A program made the position numbers and the translations under genes. Under the pieces are notes generated by a model. That model saw only the letters and a list, made by a program, of their open reading frames with translations, had not been told where the DNA came from and did no database searches. Shown here piece after piece: positions 42,654 through 50,927 of a stretch of 64,000 nucleotides of DNA. Origin of the DNA: Paenibacillus donghaensis (lineage in GTDB: Bacteria; Bacillota; Bacilli; Paenibacillales; Paenibacillaceae); the NCBI RefSeq assembly GCF_002192415.1, contig NZ_CP021780.1, forward strand, positions 3,224,001 to 3,288,000, in the 5' to 3' direction. Position 1 is the stretch's first letter. Each line of letters begins with the position of its first letter.

Positions 42654-43703
42654 ATGGAAGCAGTAACTAATAACTTAGTTGGTTTACAAGTTGGTTCAGT
42701 ATGGGAGGATATTCAAACCTTTATTGGACAGTTCAATAGTAAAAATACACAAAATAATTACATTAGAAGTATTGAGCATTTTTTTATGTTTCATGCAAAC
42801 AAAGAATTGAGTGAATTAACAGCATCAGACATACATATTCGAAATGCAGATATCTTAAAATACAAAGCTTTACTACAAAAGCATGAAGCAGAATATACAA
42901 ATACATCAATCAATAATAATGTCGCTGCCATTCAAAGTTTATATAGTTTTTTTGAGATGAATGAATATGACGTTAACGCTGCCGTAACAAGAATTAAACC
43001 CCTACCTGATGATACAGAGTCTTGTGGAGCTTTATATATTCATGAAGCTGAGGAAATGGCTCATGTTATTATGAATACAGTTAAGGGACAAGAGAAATCC
43101 TCGTTGATTAGACTTGCTTACACAATAAGTTTCAGAAAAGCCAGCCTACTTGCATTAACATGGGATGATATAATTAGACATAGCTCAGGCAATTACTATG
43201 TTGTCACCACGATTGGCAAAGGTGGAAAGAAACATGAGATGTCCATCTCTAATGCTTTATATGAAGAGTTGCTTAAGATAAAAGAACAAAATTATTACCA
43301 AAGATACTCAGATAATAAGATATTCCATTTGAGTACTAGAACAATCCAAGACATGATGAACTATTTAAAGGATAAACTTCAGATATCTAAAGAACGGAAC
43401 GTGGTGTTTCACAGTTTTAGGAACGTAGCATCTATGTTTGGTACATTGGAAGAAGCAAAACAACATTATAACCACTCTTCTATTGTTGTAACTGAAAAAA
43501 GTTACCGTCATAAGAATAAGGATTTAAGCAATAGTATTAGTTTAAGAATAGACGAAAAAGTTGATTTCTCTATTTTTGAAGAATTAACTAAGGAACAATT
43601 GATACATTTAGTTAGTGATCTGGATATCGGAACGTTATTGAGTTTAAAGAAACATGCTGAAGGTATGATTGAAGAATCTAATGTCGTGAATCACGACTTT
43701 TAA
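42654..43703 (+). CDS. Tyrosine-recombinase-fold protein, candidate lysogeny regulator
   Basis: 349 residues with an N-terminal SAM-like domain and a recombinase catalytic domain. Arg (SFRKASLLAL), a Lys in IGKGGKKHEM, His-x-x-Arg (FHSFRNVAS), His (YNHSSIVV) and a Tyr ten residues later (SYRHKN) are all in place, so catalysis cannot be excluded. The gene is the only plus-strand gene of the control region and is divergent from the leftward early promoter. SPbeta carries proteins of this fold in its immunity region; MrpR (YopR) is a repressor that binds a dispersed element. ATG at 42654, nine bases after AAAGGAG. Confidence 0.7.
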   Translation: MEAVTNNLVGLQVGSVWEDIQTFIGQFNSKNTQNNYIRSIEHFFMFHANKELSELTASDIHIRNADILKYKALLQKHEAEYTNTSINNNVAAIQSLYSFFEMNEYDVNAAVTRIKPLPDDTESCGALYIHEAEEMAHVIMNTVKGQEKSSLIRLAYTISFRKASLLALTWDDIIRHSSGNYYVVTTIGKGGKKHEMSISNALYEELLKIKEQNYYQRYSDNKIFHLSTRTIQDMMNYLKDKLQISKERNVVFHSFRNVASMFGTLEEAKQHYNHSSIVVTEKSYRHKNKDLSNSISLRIDEKVDFSIFEELTKEQLIHLVSDLDIGTLLSLKKHAEGMIEESNVVNHDF

Positions 43704-43878
43704 ATTTTTAAACTCGGTTAAACCTAGTTTCCCCCTATGAAGGGGAATACTTATTCGTTTTGTAACGAAATACTTATTAACTTTTAAGTTAGAAAGTCAA
43801 TGTGGACAAAAATGTCCATGAGCCTCATCGCATATATAAAGAACAAACATTTGTGAGGTTCAACCCAAACTTCACAAA
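43683..43878. other. Chain of seven hairpins after the recombinase-fold gene
   Basis: Back to back: GTCGTGA/TCACGAC around one base, inside the last codons (43683-43697); AAACT-GGTT with AACC-AGTTT (43710-43730); CCCC/GGGG (43732-43745); TTCGTT/AACGAA (43754-43769); AACTT/AAGTT (43779-43790); GGACA/TGTCC (43804-43817); TTTGTGA/TCACAAA extended by GTT/AAC (43850-43878). The stems share no sequence. The gap lies between convergent genes and no clear U-run is present. Confidence 0.5.
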
Positions 43879-44195
43879 TCCAGTCTCACCCAAGCGATCA
43901 AATAGTCTTGCTGTTCTTCTATTTTTAGTTTACAGAAAATGTTGTAGGCCACAGTAGACTTCACCTTTTTATCTTCAACCATATCTTGTAATTCTGGTAT
44001 CAGTGTCAAGAGTTTTTTGTAATTGTGAAGCTGCGAAACTGATATGCCTAAATCATTGGCAATATCCTCTTGTGTTTTTGCCAAGTTTGAATAATTAGAA
44101 CTTGCCTCTTTTTTTTCGTATTGATTTCCTCTGTCTCCACCATGTTCAATTCTATATATCCTTTCCAATTCAACAGCACACTTAGCCATCTTCAA
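43872..44195 (-). pseudogene. ParB-like protein fragment
   Basis: About 107 residues match the middle and C-terminal part of ParB-type proteins: AVELERIYRIEHGG and a helix-turn-helix TQEDIANDLGISVSQLHNYKKLL. The N-terminal nuclease-like domain that should precede it is missing: the frame upstream (GVGNVNAL) runs only a few codons to a stop, and there is no good start or ribosome site. Most likely a decayed remnant; a short DNA-binding protein started at TTG is possible. Confidence 0.55.
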
Positions 44196-44251
44196 GGCAT
44201 TTACATTACCAACTCCGCGCTGACTGCTAGTTCAGCCGTGAGAATTATCTA

Positions 44252-44640
44252 GCGATAAATATATAAATAATTGTATCGTAAATATGATATAGAATGGAAC
44301 TAATCCCTTATAAACAAAGGGATTTTTTGTTGTTTGGAAATAAATATATATAGTTGTATCGTTAAAATGTGCATGGAATAAGGGTTTATTGTGTGTTTTG
44401 AGTTGGAAATAGGTGAATTATAGTAAAAATAGAGTGAAATTGATCATAAATTTGAGGTGAAAACGTTGATATAACAGGGTTTCTACGATACAAGTTACGA
44501 TACAAAACAGGATAAAAAAGGTGGTAAATCGCAGAGGATTTGAATAATGAGAGATAGTCGCGGAGTGGAAGTGATGCAGGATTATATTCCATTTTTTACA
44601 GTATTTATGATTTAAAGTACCCCCCACCACCTATATTTTA
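44252..44640. other. Gene-free stretch with an imperfect direct repeat and terminator
   Basis: TTGTATCGT occurs at about 44265 and 44352 in similar AT-rich context. AATCCCTT/AAGGGATT followed by TTTT (about 44308-44332) is a plus-strand terminator without an evident gene, so a short plus-strand RNA is possible. Frames open in the rest of the stretch have no ribosome sites. Confidence 0.35.
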
Positions 44641-44900
44641 TTTTCTAACTGCTACATAACTATACTTGTATAGCATTTAGGTATATTGACAAAACAATAA
44701 TAGTGTGATTCTTTGTAATATATAATTTATAAATTGCGAATAATATATTATTTTTTAAATTTTTCATCATATAGAATCTCACATGAGGTCATAAAAATTC
44801 GATTCGATCCTACATTAACAATAGCGCGAAGTTTATGACTTATATTAGTCATTATATACTATATTTTACTTTATTACGTCATCATTATGTCCTTATTCTA

Positions 44901-44920
44901 TTATATTTACTTTTAAACGT
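44901..44920 (-). promoter_or_regulatory. Dispersed phage element, copy 18
   Basis: Minus-strand ACGTTTAAAAGTAAATATAA in a gene-free, extremely AT-rich stretch (44640-45000) that otherwise shows nothing I can assign. Confidence 0.45.
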
Positions 44921-44999
44921 ATCTTATAACCTATAAATAACGCATTTACGCATCTTTCTCCATTCATTCACCACTCATATCTATTATATTCACATTTCG

Positions 45000-45029
45000 T
45001 TCACAATTTATATCGTAAACATATATAAT
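45000..45029 (+). promoter_or_regulatory. Sigma-A promoter of the small membrane protein cluster
   Basis: TTCACA (45000-45005), 18 bases, TATAAT (45024-45029) on the plus strand, about 65 bp before the start at 45094. Confidence 0.65.
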
Positions 45030-45093
45030 GTTAGAACTATCTATGTTATAATAAAGAGGTAAGGTAGACAAGCAGGAAAGGCGGTGAAAGCCA

Positions 45094-45261
45094 ATGCTTG
45101 AATACATAGCACTATTAGCGCCTTACGTCATACCAGCCTTAAACCTTGTCGTAGCTGTAAGAGTTTTCCGTTACACTAAAGAAAAGGATAGGCGAAATGA
45201 CACCGCCGAACGCACAAATGACGCTCCACTCCCACCAAGAAGTAAGCGTCATAAGCGTTAA
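45094..45261 (+). CDS. Small single-span membrane protein
   Basis: 55 residues: one N-terminal hydrophobic helix (IALLAPYVIPALNLVVAV) and a strongly charged, basic tail ending SKRHKR. ATG at 45094 behind AAAGGCGGTG. First of four small plus-strand genes. Its size and layout recall small phage membrane proteins such as holin-like or superinfection proteins, without specific evidence. Confidence 0.65.
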   Translation: MLEYIALLAPYVIPALNLVVAVRVFRYTKEKDRRNDTAERTNDAPLPPRSKRHKR

Positions 45262-45365
45262 GCAAGCAACTTTGTAAGGGGAATCCACTAGGGTTCCTCT
45301 TACATCCCTATCCATATTATATAACATAATCGTTGACTATATGCAACGGGAAAGGAGTATAATTC

Positions 45366-45521
45366 ATGAAACTATTTGGCAACGCAACAATTAATCTAAT
45401 CCTGTCTGTCCTCTTACTCGCCGTAGTCTATCCAGTACGCAACTATACATGGGCAGTAGTGTTAATATCACTGGCTAGTGGATGTCTCATCATAGCCAGT
45501 CTAAGACAGCTCAAACGCTAA
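45366..45521 (+). CDS. Small membrane protein with two hydrophobic helices
   Basis: 51 residues, two hydrophobic helices (INLILSVLLLAVVY and WAVVLISLASGCLIIASL) joined by a short turn, basic C-terminus. ATG at 45366 behind AAAGGAG. A two-helix hairpin of this size would suit a small holin, but the gene is in the lysogeny-side cluster and no endolysin is adjacent. Confidence 0.65.
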   Translation: MKLFGNATINLILSVLLLAVVYPVRNYTWAVVLISLASGCLIIASLRQLKR

Positions 45522-45637
45522 CCAGTTGACCATAGTTTGCAGCCATGTGAATTATGATGTATATGCCTATAGTTGTTGTTGTATGCTATGTACAACAGTG
45601 ACACAATACCGTTAGCCTATTAAAGGGATGTGTAAAC

Positions 45638-46120
45638 ATGAAGACAATCACCCAGTTAATGAATGACCTACAATCAGTTACCCATGATCCTATCCATGTA
45701 ACAAGACATGATCCATTAATAGATGAGGCTGTCCCAATCGAGGGCATCATAGACAGTATAACAACCATAGAAGCAATTATACCTACCATCCTATATCCAT
45801 CTACTCACCTAGCTCAGAGCCTATGCAAGCCTGTTAGCGACTTATTAAACACGTTCAAAACTAATCAATGGATTAAGACAGATAGCACATTTATGGATGT
45901 CTCAGACGATTCCACAAACGCCATTAGCACAATTATATGTATCATTACCGATATTATTATTCCTGTTACATTACATCATTATGAGACGCAAGAGAAACAT
46001 AATTCGGTTGACGAAAAGACAACCTTTAAAATCAAATACTTACTTAATCAAATTGTCTATGCTTTGAATCAGTCAAATGATGTAAGTTCAACTTACTCCA
46101 CCCAACTAGAAACTCACTAA
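45638..46120 (+). CDS. Phage accessory protein of unknown function
   Basis: 160 residues, rich in Thr, Ile and His, with a hydrophobic patch (AISTIICIITDIIIPVTL) that could be a membrane segment. ATG at 45638 behind AAAGGGATG. No family recognised. Confidence 0.55.
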   Translation: MKTITQLMNDLQSVTHDPIHVTRHDPLIDEAVPIEGIIDSITTIEAIIPTILYPSTHLAQSLCKPVSDLLNTFKTNQWIKTDSTFMDVSDDSTNAISTIICIITDIIIPVTLHHYETQEKHNSVDEKTTFKIKYLLNQIVYALNQSNDVSSTYSTQLETH

Positions 46121-46208
46121 CAAACAATAGTTATCATGAGAACATTAGAATTAGCTGGTCTATCACAATTAGTGACTGTTACAAGATGTAACAAAGCGAG
46201 GCATTAAA

Positions 46209-46361
46209 ATGAATTATAGGAAATTTATAATAAAAAATGAAAATGAAAAGTGGTTTATTTATGATCCCACTATTGAAGACTACGAACCAGAAAAAGGACA
46301 TGATACTTTAGAGGAAGCAAAAGCCCATATTGATTTGTTTTATGAATTAAAGAAACTATGA
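46209..46361 (+). CDS. Small acidic phage protein
   Basis: 50 residues (MNYRKFIIKNENEKWFIYDP...) with strand-strand-helix pattern and acidic tail. ATG at 46209 with a weak GCGAGG. A terminator follows 15 bases after the stop. Confidence 0.6.
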   Translation: MNYRKFIIKNENEKWFIYDPTIEDYEPEKGHDTLEEAKAHIDLFYELKKL

Positions 46362-46375
46362 TACTATTCGACAGC

Positions 46376-46413
46376 AAAAAAGGGCTTAATCAAATTGATG
46401 ATTAGCCCTTTTA
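46376..46413 (+). terminator. Terminator of the small plus-strand cluster
   Basis: GGGCTTAATC pairs with GATTAGCCC (one bulge) and is flanked by A6 and TTTT. It can act on both strands. Confidence 0.75.
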
Positions 46414-46423
46414 TTCATTCGCA

Positions 46424-46439
46424 CTATGTTTATTTATAC
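46424..46439 (-). promoter_or_regulatory. Dispersed phage element, copy 19
   Basis: Minus-strand GTATAAATAAACATAG, downstream of the gene at 46517-46702. It is the rightmost copy found. Confidence 0.4.
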
Positions 46440-46516
46440 TACCCAGCGAACCACAACCCACAACCACACAATGCAGCACACAAACATCGTAACATTATGT
46501 TTATTAACTATATTTA

Positions 46517-46702
46517 TCATATAGACACCCGTATTTCTACCGTTTTACCGAAATATGAAATCGTATCTGTTTTACAGCAAGTACACAATTCGATAACCTT
46601 CATATTATCACCAGTAGTTTTTAACAATACTGAACCGTCACGTTTGATTAATTTGATTATTTTCATTTCTAGTCTCTTCCCTTCTATTCTCATTTCCTCC
46701 AC
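46517..46702 (-). CDS. Small phage protein with cysteines
   Basis: 61 residues, strand-rich, with CTCC in the middle (VIELCTCCKTDTISYFG). It follows the larger gene at 46732 on the same strand. Ribosome site GTGGAGG-like near the start. Function unknown. Confidence 0.5.
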   Translation of the reverse strand: MEEMRIEGKRLEMKIIKLIKRDGSVLLKTTGDNMKVIELCTCCKTDTISYFGKTVEIRVSI

Positions 46703-46731
46703 ATATACAGTGGAGGGTTTATATTTTATAA

Positions 46732-47181
46732 TTAAGCATATTGCAATTCTTCCACCACTTTACTTACAAACACCGCTTCAATTTCGGCCTTGATTCCTGT
46801 TTGATCTTCTAACCAAAGCGCTTCAGATGCTTGATCTTGATCCACTCCGTTATAACAGATCACTTGTTTACAACCAACACCTATAAGGTATAACATGTCA
46901 CTTTCCATTCTCCATTGAGCATTTGCAGCAGCACATACAGTATTAATTCTGGCTTGATAGGTCGAAGTCACATCTGCACGTATATGTATGTATAAGCCGA
47001 AACCCTGTTCATTTGCCCACCGATAGATAATCTTTTCTACGGAACTAGGAATGTCTAATATTGTGATGTTAACCGTTACTTCTTTTCTAAATGTTTCGGT
47101 GTTTGCTCTAGCCTTCACATTGAACTTTGTTTTTACTGCTTCCAAAACCTCAGCCATGATTACTTGATTAGTTTTTTTCAT
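46732..47181 (-). CDS. Phage accessory protein of unknown function
   Basis: 149 residues from the ATG at 47181, behind AAAGGGAG; a longer frame extends into the promoter. Strand-helix pattern with an apparent central domain (VEKIIYRWANEQGFGLYIHI). Driven by a leftward promoter that overlaps the rightward promoter of the Xre gene pair, so it is probably controlled by those regulators. Confidence 0.6.
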   Translation of the reverse strand: MKKTNQVIMAEVLEAVKTKFNVKARANTETFRKEVTVNITILDIPSSVEKIIYRWANEQGFGLYIHIRADVTSTYQARINTVCAAANAQWRMESDMLYLIGVGCKQVICYNGVDQDQASEALWLEDQTGIKAEIEAVFVSKVVEELQYA

Positions 47182-47228
47182 TGTTATCGTCTCCCTTTGG
47201 TTTGTTGTGTTCCTTACTTCTTGATTTA

Positions 47229-47294
47229 ATAATACCATAGTCACTAGTCACTTGCAACTAGTTTCTTGATACTTTATCTATTTTGTTTTATAAT
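47229..47294. promoter_or_regulatory. Overlapping divergent promoters with CACTAGT repeats
   Basis: Leftward: TTGCAA (47252-47257), 17 bases, TATTAT (47229-47234). Rightward: TTGATA (47266-47271), 17 bases, TATAAT (47289-47294). Between the two -35 boxes and in the leftward spacer lie repeated ACTAGT sites, which are candidate operators for the adjacent Xre regulator. Confidence 0.7.
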
Positions 47295-47326
47295 GAGATT
47301 AGATTGATACAGGGGGATAATTTATT

Positions 47327-47563
47327 ATGTTAAAGGTCACTCCGCGATTAAATGAACTACTTAAAGAAAAGGGCTACACCAGTCAAGCCTCATTCGCAGA
47401 AAAGTTTGGTTTTTCGCAAAAAACAATAAATTCGTTCGATAATAGCAAACAACATAGAACAGTTTTACTATTCGGCGTTGCTAAAGCTTTAGGTGTGATG
47501 GTTGATGAATTGTTTATTGTTGAAGAAGTTACAGACACCAAAGAGGATTCTAAAGGGGTTTAA
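47327..47563 (+). CDS. Xre-family transcriptional regulator
   Basis: 78 residues, a single Cro/CI-type helix-turn-helix (LLKEKGYTSQASFAEKFGFSQKTINSFDNS) followed by the typical DELFIVEE tail. ATG at 47327 behind GGGGGAT. It probably binds the operators between itself and the divergent gene. The second regulator starts one base after its stop. Confidence 0.8.
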   Translation: MLKVTPRLNELLKEKGYTSQASFAEKFGFSQKTINSFDNSKQHRTVLLFGVAKALGVMVDELFIVEEVTDTKEDSKGV

Positions 47564-47564
47564 T

Positions 47565-47801
47565 ATGGCAAAATATAAACTTACACCAAAGTTATCAAAA
47601 ATATTAAAAGAACGTGGCATAAAGCAATTGCACATAGCAATCAAAGCTGAAATACCACAGCCTTATATATCTAGGTTTGATGGACCAGACAAGGGGCATT
47701 ATGACATATCGAATCTATATTCAATTGCCGAATCGCTGAATCTCAAAATTGAAGATCTGTTTACGATAGAAGAAACAAATAAAGAGGACCCCGATAATTG
47801 A
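47565..47801 (+). CDS. Second Xre-family regulator in tandem
   Basis: 78 residues with the same layout as the gene before it: LKERGIKQLHIAIKAEIPQPYISRFDG and a C-terminal KIEDLFTIEE. The two genes look like an old tandem duplication. AAAGGGG serves as ribosome site. The stop lies inside a terminator hairpin. Confidence 0.8.
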   Translation: MAKYKLTPKLSKILKERGIKQLHIAIKAEIPQPYISRFDGPDKGHYDISNLYSIAESLNLKIEDLFTIEETNKEDPDN

Positions 47802-47813
47802 AGGGTCCTCTTC
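47783..47813 (+). terminator. Terminator overlapping the end of the second Xre gene
   Basis: GAGGACCC (47784-47791) pairs with GGGTCCTC (47803-47810), followed by a short T-rich end. Confidence 0.7.
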
Positions 47814-47941
47814 TAAATTGATGGTGTCGGTTGAAACTACACCCTTATTTAATAACATCAAACTAAAATAACAATATGATTTCTGAAACTACTTCAATCG
47901 CTCCTCAGCTTAAATGCATAATAGGCGAGATGGCATTAATT

Positions 47942-48760
47942 TTAATTATTCAGCAGTTTTGACTTTTCTTTATCGAATTCCTCTTTTGTTATAATCTCTT
48001 CCTTCAGCAGATTGGAAAGTTTTAAAAGTTCATCAGCTATTGAACTATTATGACTTGAAGGCTGATCTAATATATGATTCTCTAATACTTTTTCTTCGTT
48101 GTATCGTTTTATAAAAATATTTATAACACTATTCCATTTTGTTATTTGTTCAACGGCCTCCTTAACAACAGGATCATTTTTATCTATTTCCGTCATACTG
48201 TCAAAAAAGAGTACATAGTAATTTGGATTTTGAATGTCATTCACAGTTATCTTTAATTGAATCTTTTTCACTTTTCCTTCAATTTTTATATCACCTGATA
48301 AGCCACCTATCGCAGCTCCAACCCCTCCTAATAATACCCCTCCTATTAAAGCTCCACCTAGTTGGCTTCCTCTATCTGTCTTGCTTACTGAGACTTCATT
48401 TAATATGATTTCAGATTGAATAATATCTTTAAATTCATAGACTGTATTATATCTACTATTTGTAAAATTGATTTGTTTCCTATTTTCATCATAAGAAAAT
48501 ATCATTTCATTATCAGGTGTATAAATTTTTTGACTTGGATTAAATGAGTGTAATCTTTCTAATACATGATCAAGATGTTCCCTTTTATCTTCCCCTGCTC
48601 TTAAGCCCTTCTTTTCGACCCTATCAGCGATATAATACAACACTCCACCCAGCAGACCAATTATTATTATTGTCGTTATTCCTGCTCCGACAGAAGATCC
48701 AAAAGCTGAAATAACCACAATAAATAATATGAACATAAACAAACAACCAATAAGACGCAT
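47942..48760 (-). CDS. Membrane protein with C-terminal SHOCT domain
   Basis: 272 residues. Two N-terminal hydrophobic helices (LFMFILFIVVISAFGSSVGA and ITTIIIIGLLGGVLYYI), a soluble middle part with a Gly-rich segment (LGGALIGGVLLGGVGAAIGG) and a SHOCT module at the C-terminus (LLKEEIITKEEFDKEKSKLL). ATG behind GGGGGAA. Accessory gene in the lysogeny-side region; role unknown. Related in domain layout to the gene at 13678. Confidence 0.7.
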   Translation of the reverse strand: MRLIGCLFMFILFIVVISAFGSSVGAGITTIIIIGLLGGVLYYIADRVEKKGLRAGEDKREHLDHVLERLHSFNPSQKIYTPDNEMIFSYDENRKQINFTNSRYNTVYEFKDIIQSEIILNEVSVSKTDRGSQLGGALIGGVLLGGVGAAIGGLSGDIKIEGKVKKIQLKITVNDIQNPNYYVLFFDSMTEIDKNDPVVKEAVEQITKWNSVINIFIKRYNEEKVLENHILDQPSSHNSSIADELLKLSNLLKEEIITKEEFDKEKSKLLNN

Positions 48761-49017
48761 TACTATTCCCCCATACCATGTTTTTCCATCATTTTATCAT
48801 TATCCACAAAATAGGTATATAATGAAAAACAATATATGGTATGAGATACTTATCAAAGTACACATCAAATCATCTATATTAAATGAAGTCCTAGTTTGCT
48901 GCATGTTATGCGGATATCCGCGACACCCACGCTATCACAGCGGTAATGTTTCAAGTAGTTTTCATCCAGCACTCGTCAGGCGGTTTAATAAAGTGATCAT
49001 TCAAGTTGTTAGACGAA

Positions 49018-49584
49018 TTAATGATGTAGAAACTCTCCTAGATTATTGATACTAAAAGTACCATCTGTAACACTCGACAACGTTGCAGTATATACTGCTT
49101 GTCCATTACGGTTATCACAGGACAAGTTAAGCAGCCTTGCTCCGTCATTGTAGTTCAAATCCAAGTATTCCTCTACTCGTTCGCTAAACACTGCTGGAGC
49201 GCCATGAGCGCGATATACACATTTAGATGGAGTGTCCCACTCTCTTTCCTCTTCGTTCATATAAATTTCATGAAACACAAATCTGCCTTGAGGAGTACAG
49301 ACAATTACATCTGAATAAGTGTAACCGCAATCGGAAAACATGTTAATATCTGCCCATGTAGCAATTCCATACTCTAAACCTGAATCTGTGGCCTCTTGTT
49401 CAGTCTGGAATATGTATTCATCATAAATTACGTTACCTTTGCCAGAGAGCCTGTCTGTAGCGACAGCAGCGTAATACAAGGTGATTTCAGGCAATTCGGG
49501 AGAGAATGAAGAGAAATCATTATCAGGAACAAAATTAGAGATAAATTGCAGGACGGGTGAATTTGTTTTGACTAAATCGATCAT
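49018..49584 (-). CDS. Phage accessory protein of unknown function
   Basis: 188 residues from the ATG at 49584 behind AAAGGAG. Acidic, mixed strand/helix, no recognised motif. About 250 bp on its 3' side (48761-49017) hold no feature I can name. Confidence 0.6.
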   Translation of the reverse strand: MIDLVKTNSPVLQFISNFVPDNDFSSFSPELPEITLYYAAVATDRLSGKGNVIYDEYIFQTEQEATDSGLEYGIATWADINMFSDCGYTYSDVIVCTPQGRFVFHEIYMNEEEREWDTPSKCVYRAHGAPAVFSERVEEYLDLNYNDGARLLNLSCDNRNGQAVYTATLSSVTDGTFSINNLGEFLHH

Positions 49585-49608
49585 GTGTGTGTCTCCTTTG
49601 TAGGCCAT

Positions 49609-50161
49609 TTGGCTCTATTAATATAGTAAATTGTCCCTAGCAATGACACGTATATTTTTCCAAATTGGTACTTACTTCAATTTTTCACTAAATTGACGAA
49701 ATGTCGATTTATACTGGTAATAATGTCGAATTAAGAGTTATTGTGTTGAATATTCTTAGATGTATGCAATTATCGTTGTTAGGTGAATCCTTTTATGAAT
49801 AAGATTTCTTGCTTCTTCATTCTCTAATGTAACATTTCAATCAACTTTCGCCCAACATTCTATAAATTAATTTGTTTCTAAATTTATTCACTCCTTTATG
49901 GGGGTTACGCATTATAGCACCCTTTATATTATTTTGTCAAACACTTTACTGTCCTTCTCTTATTTTTCTCAAAATTACTTTTGAATTACCTACAAGATCT
50001 GTTATTGTTATTTCACAACTCCTAAAGTTATGGTACAACTACTGAAAGTATATGTCAACCTAAAAATTTAAATCTTTTTAAGTTGAGTACATTGCAGTAA
50101 TCAATCGCAAATGTTAATATAAGTACTAAAGAATGACTTTGAGCAAGGAGATAAATGCAAT
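49609..50161. promoter_or_regulatory. Intergenic control stretch with rightward promoter
   Basis: No gene seen. A good plus-strand promoter, TTGCAG (50092-50097), 17 bases, TAATAT (50115-50120), precedes the regulator at 50162. ATGTCGA-type repeats near 49700-49730 may be operator remnants. Confidence 0.6.
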
Positions 50162-50749
50162 ATGAAATTTAATTTAGAATCTTCTATAAAAAAGCTTGAT
50201 GTATCAATGAATAAACTGGCTATAATGGCTGATATACGCCCTAATACCATTAATGATCTTGTTAAGGGAACTACTAAGCGTATTGAACTTGAAACCCTCG
50301 AAAAACTGCTTACAGCAATGAACGATCTGGCCTCAAATAAAAGGCTTAACTACGCCTTTCAGATTCAGGACATCATAGAATATGAAAATGATTCGATGTT
50401 CAATCCTGACTTCAATGGTATTATCACAAAAGAATACTTCGATTCACTAAGAACAATTCTTGTTAACACTACAATTTTCACTTCAATTCCTGGTTATGAT
50501 AAGACGACTGTTAGTGTGCTAAAGTTGATGTACATATTCGCAGATGACCTTCTCAGAAGTCTTGTTTTTTGGCTACCGATAAAAGATCTCACTCCTAAAG
50601 AAAAATCTTTATTCAATATAAGATATCATCTTAGCGAGCATCACTTAGCTGAGATAACAAATGGTCCATCAGATATTTCATTAAATTTGACCGAAAAGGG
50701 AAGAGAATTTATAGAACTCCTCATGAGATACGGAACTGACATTAATTAA
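50162..50749 (+). CDS. Xre-like regulator with C-terminal extension
   Basis: 195 residues. The first 60 have a YozG/Cro-type helix-turn-helix (MNKLAIMADIRPNTINDLVKG, then LETLEKLLTAM). The remaining 130 residues are helical with a possible winged-helix (LTEKGREFIELLMRYG) and may sense a ligand or mediate oligomerisation. Started behind AAGGAG from its own promoter. Confidence 0.7.
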   Translation: MKFNLESSIKKLDVSMNKLAIMADIRPNTINDLVKGTTKRIELETLEKLLTAMNDLASNKRLNYAFQIQDIIEYENDSMFNPDFNGIITKEYFDSLRTILVNTTIFTSIPGYDKTTVSVLKLMYIFADDLLRSLVFWLPIKDLTPKEKSLFNIRYHLSEHHLAEITNGPSDISLNLTEKGREFIELLMRYGTDIN

Positions 50750-50927
50750 GAGGTGAATACCGTTGTCATTGAATCTCTAGTTAAATACAATTTGCTCCCA
50801 ATACCCGTATGTGATATTATTTTAATATCCTTTACGGGTATTAATTCAGTCAAAAAAGTCCATAACGTTTATTTCTTTTTCATTTTATATCCATATTGGA
50901 TGCATGTCAATAGTAGGAGGAACCATT

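Noticed and set aside
44386..44630. Two overlapping minus-strand frames of about 70 codons
   Set aside because: No ribosome sites, low-complexity composition and no similarity to known proteins.
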